In this document: piece after piece, positions 52,534 through 60,656 of the stretch
Layout of the letters: every line of letters begins with the position of its first letter
Position numbering within the stretch: the stretch's first letter is position 1
Notes under the pieces: model-generated
The model's input: the letters and a program-made list of their open reading frames with translations, nothing else
Databases searched by the model: none
What the model was told of the DNA's origin: nothing
Position numbers and translations under genes: made by a program
DNA from: Candidatus Gastranaerophilales bacterium
GTDB lineage: Bacteria; Cyanobacteriota; Vampirovibrionia; Gastranaerophilales; Gastranaerophilaceae
Length of the DNA: 64,000 nt
NCBI GenBank assembly: GCA_016280955.1
Contig: JAEEHV010000065.1
Location: 29,951 to 93,950 of the forward strand
Direction: 5' to 3'

Positions 52534-53198
52534 TGAACGATTTAATATCAGTAATAATTCCCGTCAAAAACGGAAGCAGGGGTAAATATTTGAATCAGGC
52601 GATTGAGGGTATTCAGGCTCAAAATATGAATGTTGAAATAATCGTTGTTGATGATTGTTCCACTGATAACACTGTTGAAATTGCCCAAAGTTATGGCTGC
52701 AAAGTTGTAAAGCATGACACCCCAAAAGGTCAGGTATCAGGAAAAAACAGCGGATTAAAAGCTGCCTGCGGTAAATATATCTTATTCCACGACCATGATG
52801 ATATTATGATAGAAGGAGCACTAAAAAAACTTTATGATGAATTTGAGCCTGACATTATGGCAACAGAAGCAAAAGTTCAGGATTGGTATTCACCTGATTT
52901 ATCTGATGAAGAAAGAGCAAGAACACTGATTAAACAAGAACCGTACTGGGGATTATTCACCGGTGCTATTTTAATAAAAAAAGAAGCTTTTGATAAAATA
53001 GGCTTATTTAACGAAGCTGTTCAGACGGGTGAAATCATTGAATGGCAATCCAAAATGGACTCTAACGGATTAAAAATAAAAAAAATCGACTTTGTTTCAA
53101 CAATGAGAAGAATCCACTCAACAAACTTCGGCAAGACACACCAAAATACAGAGTTTAAAAATTATGCCGCTATACTTAGAGCGAAATTGAGAAAATAA
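52533..53198 (+). CDS. short family 2 glycosyltransferase
   Basis: The 221-residue protein is a compact GT2 enzyme: LISVIIPVKNGSRGKYLNQAIEGI, VVDDCSTDNT, GQVSGKNSGLKAACGKYILFHDHDDIM with an H-D-H-D-D site, and FTGAILIKKEAFDKIGLFNE near residues 145-165. It lacks the long helical C-terminus of its neighbours. It is the last gene of the operon; the next gene faces it with a 68-base gap and no clear terminator. Confidence 0.88.
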   Translation: MNDLISVIIPVKNGSRGKYLNQAIEGIQAQNMNVEIIVVDDCSTDNTVEIAQSYGCKVVKHDTPKGQVSGKNSGLKAACGKYILFHDHDDIMIEGALKKLYDEFEPDIMATEAKVQDWYSPDLSDEERARTLIKQEPYWGLFTGAILIKKEAFDKIGLFNEAVQTGEIIEWQSKMDSNGLKIKKIDFVSTMRRIHSTNFGKTHQNTEFKNYAAILRAKLRK

Positions 53199-53266
53199 TT
53201 CGGGATATTATATGAAGTTTTGCCGTACCCATCACTTTTCACGCAATTTTGGAAATAAATACAAAT

Positions 53267-54982
53267 TTAAATTCTCTTAACTGCTTTTGCGACAATATCT
53301 CTTGTCTGCCAAAAGAAAACTTTGCCGTCTTTTCCTATGCCGCCTTCAATATCCTGAGGGTGTTTAAAGAATTTTTCCAGAACAGCAGCACCTGAGGTTA
53401 CAATGCCCAAAATCGGTGTTAAAATTTCCCAATCTTTAGATATTTGACTCTCTTCAAGTTTATAGTCCGTGATACTTCCTTTTTCATCAATCACATACTT
53501 ACCCTTTGGTGATTCTACACGTTCAACAGTAAATTCTTTTGATTTTTTGTTGTATTTAATTAAAGCATTACTTTTTGTCTGCCAATCGACTTCATTAAAC
53601 AATTCAATTATTGTATTACCGTCTCCGTCATCAGAATATAAAGTAAAATTATATTTTGGTTCGATATAATCCTGAACTATTACAGCAGGTTGTATTTGCT
53701 CATTTTTTATTCCAAATTTTTTATGAAAGTTTTGTGTATATTCAGATTCTGTTGCCTTTTGGACTACATCTTCCAATGCGGTTCTTAATACTGTACTGTC
53801 AAAATTGCGTTCGGAATTATAAATTCCTGCGGAAGAAAAACTGTCTAAGTCTTCTGTATTGAAGTTAGAGCGAACAATTAAATCTCTTTTGTTCATACCA
53901 AGTTCTTCTACCTTTTTATTAACCTCCTGAGTATAAACACTGTTAAAAAATGCATCTTCTCTTTCTACAAAATTTTCTATATCCATATATTTTTGAAGCT
54001 TGCTAAGATAACCCTCCGGAATTACAAAATATTTTGAAACAGATATATCCTTTAATTTACCCTCATTAATAAGTTTTTGTATAAGAGAAAGCCTGTATCC
54101 TTTATTACCACAGTTTTGAGGAGTTAATTCATCAGACTTGAGCAGTCTTTCGACCTTTTCTATCAATGGAGGGGCAAATGATATTGTGGTTGATATCTGA
54201 CCACCCGTTGAGGGTTTGATTTCTTTCCAGTTAACAACTCCGCTTGTATTATCAACAGAAAGGTATTTACCCTCTTGTTTTTTTATTTCATTATATTTAT
54301 CTTCATCAACAATAACACTCATGACTGATAAGTTATTCCTGTATTGATTCCCATAGTGGCTAAGCTGATTAAATTCGCAAGAAGATGTAATTATACCTTT
54401 AATATTTCGTGGTAGTCGAGTTAATTGGTCAACTTCGTATTGTTGAATACTATCTATTAATAAAATTATTGGCATGTCTTTGTGTTTTTGTTCATCGTAT
54501 TCTAGCTCTCCATCGGGTGTACATTTTGCAGTCACGATTTTCCCTTCTGCTATACCTTTTGCATAATTAAACTCTGTTGGCAGTTTGTTTATTTTTCTGT
54601 CTTCTTTTGATGCAATTCTTGCAAGTTCTATGGGGTTTACAATTTGCTCTTCACCATTTTTTTCATATTTACCTGTATCTTTGTAAAATATTCGGTATCT
54701 ATCGGTATTTGGATAAACCATAGTGGTGTAATACTTACCGTCATAAGACATTGGAAATTCATATTTAAAAACTTTATTTTTATATCCTAAAGATTTATAT
54801 TCTAAAACAGGTTCTTTTCCCAGGTTTTCTTCATTATCCGTAGAAATTTTACTAAGTGTATAGTTATGTCCCAGCTTTTCAACAGTAAAATAATTGGCTT
54901 TGAAATTTACGGGTTGATATTTACCTCTATTTACACTGATTTTATTTATTTGCACTGTTGAAATATCCCTTTCTATATACAT
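53267..54982 (-). CDS. dikinase-like protein (phosphohistidine swivel then ATP-grasp)
   Basis: The 571-residue protein begins with the polar N-terminus found in other hypotheticals here (VNFKANYF, Phe27). Residues about 185-250 resemble a PEP-utilising swivelling domain with a candidate phosphohistidine, His209 (QLSHYGNQYRN). Residues about 290-565 resemble the pyruvate-phosphate dikinase ATP-grasp: NKGYRLSL near 293-300, IVRSNFNTEDLDSFSSAGIYNS at 369-390 and the end FFWQTRDIV. The order swivel-then-ATP-grasp is that of glucan water dikinases, not of PPDK or PEP synthase. No carbohydrate-binding module is recognised. The substrate is unknown, but a glycan or polymer is a reasonable guess. Confidence 0.72.
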   Translation of the reverse strand: MYIERDISTVQINKISVNRGKYQPVNFKANYFTVEKLGHNYTLSKISTDNEENLGKEPVLEYKSLGYKNKVFKYEFPMSYDGKYYTTMVYPNTDRYRIFYKDTGKYEKNGEEQIVNPIELARIASKEDRKINKLPTEFNYAKGIAEGKIVTAKCTPDGELEYDEQKHKDMPIILLIDSIQQYEVDQLTRLPRNIKGIITSSCEFNQLSHYGNQYRNNLSVMSVIVDEDKYNEIKKQEGKYLSVDNTSGVVNWKEIKPSTGGQISTTISFAPPLIEKVERLLKSDELTPQNCGNKGYRLSLIQKLINEGKLKDISVSKYFVIPEGYLSKLQKYMDIENFVEREDAFFNSVYTQEVNKKVEELGMNKRDLIVRSNFNTEDLDSFSSAGIYNSERNFDSTVLRTALEDVVQKATESEYTQNFHKKFGIKNEQIQPAVIVQDYIEPKYNFTLYSDDGDGNTIIELFNEVDWQTKSNALIKYNKKSKEFTVERVESPKGKYVIDEKGSITDYKLEESQISKDWEILTPILGIVTSGAAVLEKFFKHPQDIEGGIGKDGKVFFWQTRDIVAKAVKRI

Positions 54983-55083
54983 TAAAACTGAAAAAAATAT
55001 TTTTTGCCAGCTCCGTTTTGTTTTGTAGAAGAGTTCTTTCCGTGCAAAAGGTAATTAGCAAACTGCTCAAAAATGCAGTCAAC

Positions 55084-55112
55084 AAAAAAAGACTACTTGA
55101 TTGTAGTCTTTC
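55084..55112 (-). terminator. intrinsic terminator of the tRNA(CAT) gene
   Basis: In the minus-strand transcript AAAGACTAC pairs with GTAGTCTTT around AATCAA and is followed by seven T. It lies ten bases downstream of the tRNA. Confidence 0.88.
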
Positions 55113-55121
55113 TTTAAAATT

Positions 55122-55193
55122 TGGGCCCGGAGGGATTCGAACCCACGACCAAAGGATTATGAGTCCTCTGCGCTACCGCTGCGCCACAGGCCC
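55122..55193 (-). tRNA. tRNA-Met (anticodon CAT)
   Basis: The 72-base cloverleaf has acceptor GGGCCTG/CGGGCCC, D-stem GCGC/GCGC, anticodon arm GAGGA-CTCATAA-TCCTT (anticodon CAT) and T-arm GTGGG-TTCGAAT-CCCTC with one T-T mismatch. The discriminator is A and CCA is not encoded. The GGACTCATAATCC loop is that of an elongator tRNA-Met. tRNA-Ile2 with a lysidine-modified CAT is possible; it is not the initiator, which has GGG/CCC in the anticodon stem. Confidence 0.88.
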
Positions 55194-55419
55194 ACTGTGT
55201 GCGACTTATTATTCAATTTTACGGGCTTGCGTTAGCTTGCGCTACCTACCTCTCCTCAAAACGTGACGTTTAGTCACCTTTCTCGTCGGCAGAGTGCCAC
55301 AGGCCCACTGTGTGCGACTTATTATTCAATTTTACGGGCTTGCGTTAGCTTGCGCTACCTACCTCTCCTCAAAACATGACGTTTAGTCACCTTTCTCGTC
55401 GGCAGAGTGCCACAGGCCC
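55183..55419. repeat. 113-bp tandem duplication carrying the tRNA 5' end
   Basis: GCCACAGGCCC, the complement of the first 11 bases of the tRNA, occurs at 55183, 55296 and 55409. The two 113-bp units between them (55183-55295 and 55296-55408) are identical except one base (55263 G, 55376 A). Each repeat is thus the tRNA 5' end plus about 100 bp of its upstream DNA, including CTTGCGTTAGCTTGCG. Near-identity points to recent origin. Confidence 0.9.
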
Positions 55420-55532
55420 GTAACGACTTCTTAATAATATTATCAAGTAAATATTCAAAAATCAAGCACTTGTATATTATATACTAATAGAACATTGAAA
55501 AGTCTTTACATCTGTACTTGTCAAATCGTTCT

Positions 55533-55949
55533 TTACAACAAGGTATGTCTTTCCCTGTTTTTTTTATCTTTTCTGTTACCGTTAAAACTTATACTGTGTT
55601 TACCGCTATTATTTCCACTCTTATTTGTAACACACTCATTTAAAAATTCTTCCGATGACATTATCCACATAGCATCCAGCAATTCTGAATAAAAAACAAA
55701 GTAGTAATTCGGTGTAGGTTTGTGTTTTATACACGCAAAAAAAGCCGCATCGTTCTTTTTTACATTTTTTGAACGTGCTTTTATCTGAACCTCTACAAAT
55801 TCACCATTGCCCTTTTTTATTACACAATCAACACCGTGGTCATCTACCAACGGAACATATACGTCCAAACCTTCCAACAGCATTTTTCCGATAATACTAT
55901 ATTCTGCACTTTTGTCAAACCTTGTTGATTGTTCATTTTTAATTCCCAT
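55533..55949 (-). CDS. PD-(D/E)XK nuclease-fold-like protein
   Basis: The start is the ATG at 55949, behind CAGGAGTTGCTA. The 138-residue protein has an alpha/beta plan and the segment HGVDCVIKKGNGEFVEVQIKARSK (residues about 38-61). This fits the D-x(n)-E-x-Q/x-K catalytic pattern of restriction-like nucleases (Asp40, Glu53, Lys57 approximately). Similar small proteins (DUF4365-like and resolvase-like) are known. The rest shows YYFVFYSELLDAMWIMSSEEF. It lies beside the repeated DNA upstream of the tRNA. Whether it is active is unknown. Confidence 0.6.
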   Translation of the reverse strand: MGIKNEQSTRFDKSAEYSIIGKMLLEGLDVYVPLVDDHGVDCVIKKGNGEFVEVQIKARSKNVKKNDAAFFACIKHKPTPNYYFVFYSELLDAMWIMSSEEFLNECVTNKSGNNSGKHSISFNGNRKDKKNRERHTLL

Positions 55950-56062
55950 TAGCAACTCCTGAATCTTTATTCTGGTTAAATCATATCATTAATTTATGGG
56001 CTTTTAAACATATAGATAGTTGACTAATTGTATTTTACAAGCAGTAAATTAATAATTTTTGT

Positions 56063-57412
56063 ATGAAAATTGTTGTAATAGGCGGTGTTGCCGCAGGTGC
56101 CAAAACCGCTGCAAAAGCCAAAAGAAATCTGCCGGATGCAGAAGTTCATATTTATACAAAAGATAATTTTGTATCATACTCAGCCTGTGGCATGCCTTAC
56201 TATATTGCAGGCGATTTTCAGGATTGGCGGCAGCTTATTGTCCGTTCAAAAGAAGAATTTGAAAAAAGCGGAATTCATATTCACACAAAAAAACAAGTGA
56301 TAAAAATTCTGCCTGACAATAAAAAAATTGAGGTAAAAAATCTTACAACCAAAGATGTACAATTTGTTGAATATGATAAACTTGTTATCGCAACGGGAGC
56401 AGAACCGTTTATTCCTGAGTTTTTTCATAAAGATTCAGAAAATATCTACACACTCCGAACTCTTGATGACGGAATTGCTGTCAGACAGGGTATGAGCAAA
56501 TCAAAACATATTACTATCATTGGCGGAGGGTATATTGCAATAGAACTTGTTGAAGCCTTTGTTAAAAATAAAAAAAACGTTACCTTAATTGAACGTTCAT
56601 CTTTTATACTCTCTATGCTTGATGAGGATATTTCTTCTCTGATACAGGATTACATGCTGGATAATTCCAATAATCTTGTTAAGATAATAAACAAAGATAC
56701 CGTTAACGAAGTTAAAAACGAAAACTCCGTTCTTCATATAAAAACCCAAAAAGGATATTGTTTTGAAACTGATATGATAGTCATAGCTTCCGGTGTAAAA
56801 CCCGTTGTAGATATTGCTATTGATGCAGGTATAAAACTTGGAGCAACAGGAGCTATAAAGGTTAACAGCCGAATGGAAACCAATATTCCCGACATATATG
56901 CCTGCGGTGACTGTGCGGAAAAAATTAACATGGTTTCAAATACACCGATGTGGATTCCTCTGGGTTCAACGGCAAACAAAGAAGGCCGTGTTGCCGCAAT
57001 AAATTTGACGGGCGGAGTGGAAGATTTTGAAGGAGTTTTGGGTTCTGCAGTATTGAGATACGGTTCGCTAAACATTTCCAAAACCGGACTTACGGAAAAA
57101 CAAGCTATAAAGCTCGGTTATGATGTCGTTTCCGTACTTATAACCAAAAGAGATAAAGCCGGATACATGCCGGAGGTCAAAAATATAACTCTTAAACTTG
57201 TGGCAGATAAACGAACACACAGAATCCTTGGAGCCCAGGCTATCGGATGCGGAGATGCCGATAAAAGAATTAACACCGTATCAGTTGGACTTTTACAGGG
57301 AATTACGGTTGAGCAGCTGATAGACGTTGATTTAACTTATGCTCCGCCCTTTTCAACAAGTATTGATATTTTAATCTCTGCCGCACAAATTTTAAAAAGC
57401 AAATTAAGCTGA
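56063..57412 (+). CDS. CoA-disulfide reductase / NADH oxidase family flavoprotein
   Basis: The 449-residue protein has the FAD motif VVIGGVAAGAKTAAKAKR (residues 3-20), the redox-active Cys in SYSACGMPYYI near residue 43, an NADH motif ITIIGGGYIAIEL near 150-162, and YACGDCAE near 280. These define the single-cysteine CoA-disulfide reductase/NADH oxidase group. It should reduce CoA disulfide or oxygen with NAD(P)H, protecting against oxidative stress. No rhodanese domain is fused. There is no ribosome binding site, and an AT-rich promoter-like stretch abuts the ATG. A leaderless message is possible. Confidence 0.9.
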   Translation: MKIVVIGGVAAGAKTAAKAKRNLPDAEVHIYTKDNFVSYSACGMPYYIAGDFQDWRQLIVRSKEEFEKSGIHIHTKKQVIKILPDNKKIEVKNLTTKDVQFVEYDKLVIATGAEPFIPEFFHKDSENIYTLRTLDDGIAVRQGMSKSKHITIIGGGYIAIELVEAFVKNKKNVTLIERSSFILSMLDEDISSLIQDYMLDNSNNLVKIINKDTVNEVKNENSVLHIKTQKGYCFETDMIVIASGVKPVVDIAIDAGIKLGATGAIKVNSRMETNIPDIYACGDCAEKINMVSNTPMWIPLGSTANKEGRVAAINLTGGVEDFEGVLGSAVLRYGSLNISKTGLTEKQAIKLGYDVVSVLITKRDKAGYMPEVKNITLKLVADKRTHRILGAQAIGCGDADKRINTVSVGLLQGITVEQLIDVDLTYAPPFSTSIDILISAAQILKSKLS

Positions 57413-57419
57413 TTAAAGA

Positions 57420-57986
57420 TTAATTTCTGTATGCTACAAGGATTCCGCCCGGAACTTCCACTATTTCATACTGAAATTCATCATCAGAATCTACTGCATC
57501 TACAAATGTTTGTACCTTTTCAGCATGTGATATAATATTATCTGCAACAATCATACATTTTTTGGTTAAATGCGGTTTTATCAGGTTAAAGTATTCAACA
57601 TACTCCCTTTTGCTTGCATCAATAAAAACAAAATCAAACATTTTATCATCGGGAAATTCACGAATTATTTGACATGCAGAACCCTGTATCGGTGTAATAA
57701 TATCATACACACCGCATTTTTTAAAATTCTCTATTGCAACACTTTGTCTTTTTTCATAAAATTCAATGGTTGTGAGATGTCCGCCTGTTTCTTTAAGTGC
57801 TTTTGACAACCACAAACCCGAATATCCGTTTGAAGTTCCGATTTCAAGAGCATTCTGCGTATTTATCATTTTGATAAACATATTCAAAAGAACACCTGTC
57901 TTGCGGGGGATATTCCAAAACTCTTTTTGAGTCTGCTCTAATTCTGCCATAACCAAATTTGTTGTTTCATCAAGTATTATATTCAT
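57420..57986 (-). CDS. class I SAM-dependent O-methyltransferase (family 3 type)
   Basis: The 188-residue protein is of the caffeoyl-CoA/catechol O-methyltransferase-like bacterial group. It shows ALEIGTSNGYSGLWLSKAL (SAM-binding GxSxGYS near residues 46-64), TTIEFYEKRQSVAIENF, FDFVFIDASKREYVEYF with the metal-binding Asp, and DNIISHAEKV. It uses SAM and a divalent metal; the substrate is unknown. It ends eight bases from the convergent NADH oxidase gene and follows the beta-propeller gene by two bases, so it is probably cotranscribed with that gene. Confidence 0.9.
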   Translation of the reverse strand: MNIILDETTNLVMAELEQTQKEFWNIPRKTGVLLNMFIKMINTQNALEIGTSNGYSGLWLSKALKETGGHLTTIEFYEKRQSVAIENFKKCGVYDIITPIQGSACQIIREFPDDKMFDFVFIDASKREYVEYFNLIKPHLTKKCMIVADNIISHAEKVQTFVDAVDSDDEFQYEIVEVPGGILVAYRN

Positions 57987-57988
57987 AA

Positions 57989-59428
57989 TTAATCAAACAA
58001 TCTTACTTTATCAGCTATAATTACATCTTTTATCGGAATACTTAATTCATAAGTTTTTAAGACTGTTCCGTTGTTTAAATCTATAATAGTATAGTAGTTA
58101 TTCTTTATATCGGTTACAATAGCATAATTTGTTCCGTAAATACGTGTTAAACCGGAAGAAAATCCGCCTGTTTTCAGCTCAATCTTGCCTGCAATTCCGG
58201 AATTTTTTGTATCTATAATCTGTATTTCATTACCCTGAGAACCTAAAACATACAGATTATCACCCTGCAAAATCATTGCTGTGGGTTTGCTTACCGTTGT
58301 ATATTCATTTACAAGTCCCAGTGTATCATAATCGATTACTGCAATACGGCTTTTTGTTCTGCTTGAAATAAACAATTTATTATTTGCATAAGCCAAAGCG
58401 GATACATTCGGGAACTTGCCTATGTCTTTTAACTCATAATCTTTCTTTAATTCTATCGCCCAAATTTCATTGTTTAATTTATCTACGTAAAACAGTTTAT
58501 CGCTTCCCAGAAATATATGTTCGCAATATCCGTTAATTTTGATTTTCTGAACTAAACACATTGTTTTCAAATCAACAACAAAAATTGTTGATGCTGAAGG
58601 TGAAGTAATATAGGCTTTTTCATTATTTTCATCAAGCAAAATCTGCTCAGGGTTAGAACCCAGAGATATTTGCTTTATAAATCTTGAATCCGCTACTGAA
58701 ACCACATCAATAAAAGGTCTGTCATAACTGGTAACCAGCAGGAATTTCCCTTCACGAACAGCTTTTACATCAATCGGTATAGATTTTTGTGCCAATGAAT
58801 ACTTAGGTACACCGTGTCCCGGTTCAACAACCTGAATATTCTTTGAATAATTGGTTGTAACAAAAACTATTTTATTTGCCAGTTGAGAGATTAACGGCTG
58901 CGGTCTGTCAGAGCCGGCATTTTTAATAAAATCCTCAAAAGTATCTTCATTATTAACTTTTATAATATCTTCACTCTTTGTATCAATCTTTAGGTTACCA
59001 ATAATTGATTTAATATTTTCGGGAATAATCAAACCGCTCGGAACAAGCATGTCCTGAGGCAGCAAACCTGTACGAACCTCCAGCGGCGGAGTTGCCTGAT
59101 GCATGACGGTTCTGTGTCCTTCTCCGTCAGTCAGCACACGCATTAGTACAAAGTCATTATTAAAAATAACTATATTCGGCTCCTGACGCAAACTCAATCC
59201 TGCCGGATATGTTTCTTTTATTGCAAGTGATTTTTTATCCGCAAAAAGTGCCGGATAAAGCGGTAAATAAATAGTGTTTGATGGCATAATGATAACACCG
59301 TCAAACCTTATATCAACATTGGGAACTTCATTCTTTATGTAGGTTTGGACTTCGTCCGGAATTTTTGCAGCAAATGTTGCCGACGAGGTCAATATAAATA
59401 TTCCTAATATTAATAAAAACTTACGCAT
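57989..59428 (-). CDS. exported beta-propeller (YncE/YVTN-like) protein
   Basis: The 479-residue protein has a clear signal peptide (MRKFLLILGIFILTSSATFAA, cleavage after residue 20-21), so it is exported. After an N-terminal domain of about 180 residues come repeats of the YVTN/NHL type. Examples are NKIVFVTTNYSKNIQVVEPG, KAYITSPSASTIFVVDLKTMCLVQKI, NKLFISSRTKSRIAVIDYDTLGLVNEY and DNLYVLGSQGNEIQIIDTKNSGI, consistent with a six- or seven-bladed propeller. It probably binds partners in the periplasm or cell surface; no enzyme site is seen. Cotranscription with the methyltransferase is likely. Confidence 0.85.
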   Translation of the reverse strand: MRKFLLILGIFILTSSATFAAKIPDEVQTYIKNEVPNVDIRFDGVIIMPSNTIYLPLYPALFADKKSLAIKETYPAGLSLRQEPNIVIFNNDFVLMRVLTDGEGHRTVMHQATPPLEVRTGLLPQDMLVPSGLIIPENIKSIIGNLKIDTKSEDIIKVNNEDTFEDFIKNAGSDRPQPLISQLANKIVFVTTNYSKNIQVVEPGHGVPKYSLAQKSIPIDVKAVREGKFLLVTSYDRPFIDVVSVADSRFIKQISLGSNPEQILLDENNEKAYITSPSASTIFVVDLKTMCLVQKIKINGYCEHIFLGSDKLFYVDKLNNEIWAIELKKDYELKDIGKFPNVSALAYANNKLFISSRTKSRIAVIDYDTLGLVNEYTTVSKPTAMILQGDNLYVLGSQGNEIQIIDTKNSGIAGKIELKTGGFSSGLTRIYGTNYAIVTDIKNNYYTIIDLNNGTVLKTYELSIPIKDVIIADKVRLFD

Positions 59429-59496
59429 TTTTACTCCGAGGGTTATTCCGTAATTTTCATTTTATCACAAGATAATCATTTTGAAAAATTTTATCA

Positions 59497-60543
59497 TTAA
59501 TTTATAAACATACAGTCGCCATAACTATAAAAACGGTATTTATTTGCTATTGCCTGTTCATAAGCCTTAAAAATAAATTCTTTTCCGGCAAGAGCACTTA
59601 CAAGCATCAGCAAAGTCGATTTCGGAAGATGAAAATTAGTAATAAGTTTATCTATAACCTTAAATTCATAGGGAGGATAGATAAACAGTTCCGAAGCAGA
59701 TTTGCAGGCTTTTATTTCACCGAACTGTTTATATGCAGTTTCCAGTGTTCTTACTGTTGTTGTGCCTACTGCAACTATTTTTTTACCTTCTCTCTTTGCA
59801 CTGTTAATTAAATCAGCGGTTTCCTGAGAAATTTCAAAACTTTCGGAATCCATTTTGTGTTCCAGAACATTTTCACATTTTACGGGACGGAATGTTCCGA
59901 TTCCGACATTAAGTGTTACATATCCGATTTGAACTCCTTTGTCAGACAATTTTTTCAGTATCTCTTTTGTAAAATGCAGACCGGCTGTAGGAGCGGCGAC
60001 AGAACCTTCATCTTTTGCATAAACCGTTTGATACCGCTCAAAATCAAGTTTTTTTAATTCTTCTCCGGTCATTTTTCTTTCTATATAAGGCGGTAACGGT
60101 ATGTTACCCACTTTATGCAAAATTTGCAGTATATCACCTTCATAAATCATTCTGACAAGCCATTTTCCGTCATCAGGCAACGGTTTTATAACTTCTGCCG
60201 AAAGTTCTTCGGCTATCTTAACAACAGTACCTTCTTTTACTCTTTTTGACGGCTTTATTAAAACTTCCCATTCTTTTTTATTTTCAGTTTCTTTAAGCAG
60301 AAAAACTTCAATTTTCGCACCCGTATCTTTAAAACCGTACAATCTTGCCGGAATAACTTTTGTGTTATTCAAAATAAGAACATGATTTTCATCAAGCAAA
60401 TCCACAATATCAAAGAAATGCTTGTGTAAAATTGTACCATTTTTAACCCCCAAAACCATCATACGGGAGTTTTCCCGTTTTTCTGAGGGAACCTGTGCAA
60501 TTAATTCTTCCGGCAATGTGTAATCAAATTCTGATACTAGCAT
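59497..60543 (-). CDS. queA: S-adenosylmethionine:tRNA ribosyltransferase-isomerase
   Basis: The 348-residue protein from the ATG at 60543 (MLVSEFDYTLPEELIAQVPS) matches QueA. It shows NNTKVIPARLYGFK, AAPTAGLHFT near residues 190-200, LNVGIGTFRPV, VGTTTVRTLE and NFHLPKSTLLMLVSALAG. It transfers and isomerises the ribosyl group of SAM to preQ1-modified tRNA on the way to queuosine. An in-frame TTG seven codons upstream is less likely because the -10 TATAAT (60553-60558) overlaps it. That -10 is nine bases from the ATG, so the mRNA has almost no leader. A hairpin separates it from yidC. Confidence 0.95.
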   Translation of the reverse strand: MLVSEFDYTLPEELIAQVPSEKRENSRMMVLGVKNGTILHKHFFDIVDLLDENHVLILNNTKVIPARLYGFKDTGAKIEVFLLKETENKKEWEVLIKPSKRVKEGTVVKIAEELSAEVIKPLPDDGKWLVRMIYEGDILQILHKVGNIPLPPYIERKMTGEELKKLDFERYQTVYAKDEGSVAAPTAGLHFTKEILKKLSDKGVQIGYVTLNVGIGTFRPVKCENVLEHKMDSESFEISQETADLINSAKREGKKIVAVGTTTVRTLETAYKQFGEIKACKSASELFIYPPYEFKVIDKLITNFHLPKSTLLMLVSALAGKEFIFKAYEQAIANKYRFYSYGDCMFIN

Positions 60544-60590
60544 AACAGATTTATTATACAACAAATATTATTACGCATATTATAAATAAT

Positions 60591-60624
60591 CAGGGTTAAA
60601 TTCAAACTAAAGAATTTAACCCTG
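60591..60624. terminator. 13-bp perfect hairpin between yidC and queA
   Basis: CAGGGTTAAATTC pairs perfectly with GAATTTAACCCTG across an eight-base loop. It lies 33 bases after the yidC stop on the minus strand. The following DNA is AT-rich but without a long T run, so it may terminate yidC transcripts or stabilise their 3' end. Confidence 0.6.
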
Positions 60625-60656
60625 TTATAATATAAAATTTGCAATAATACTGTCTG

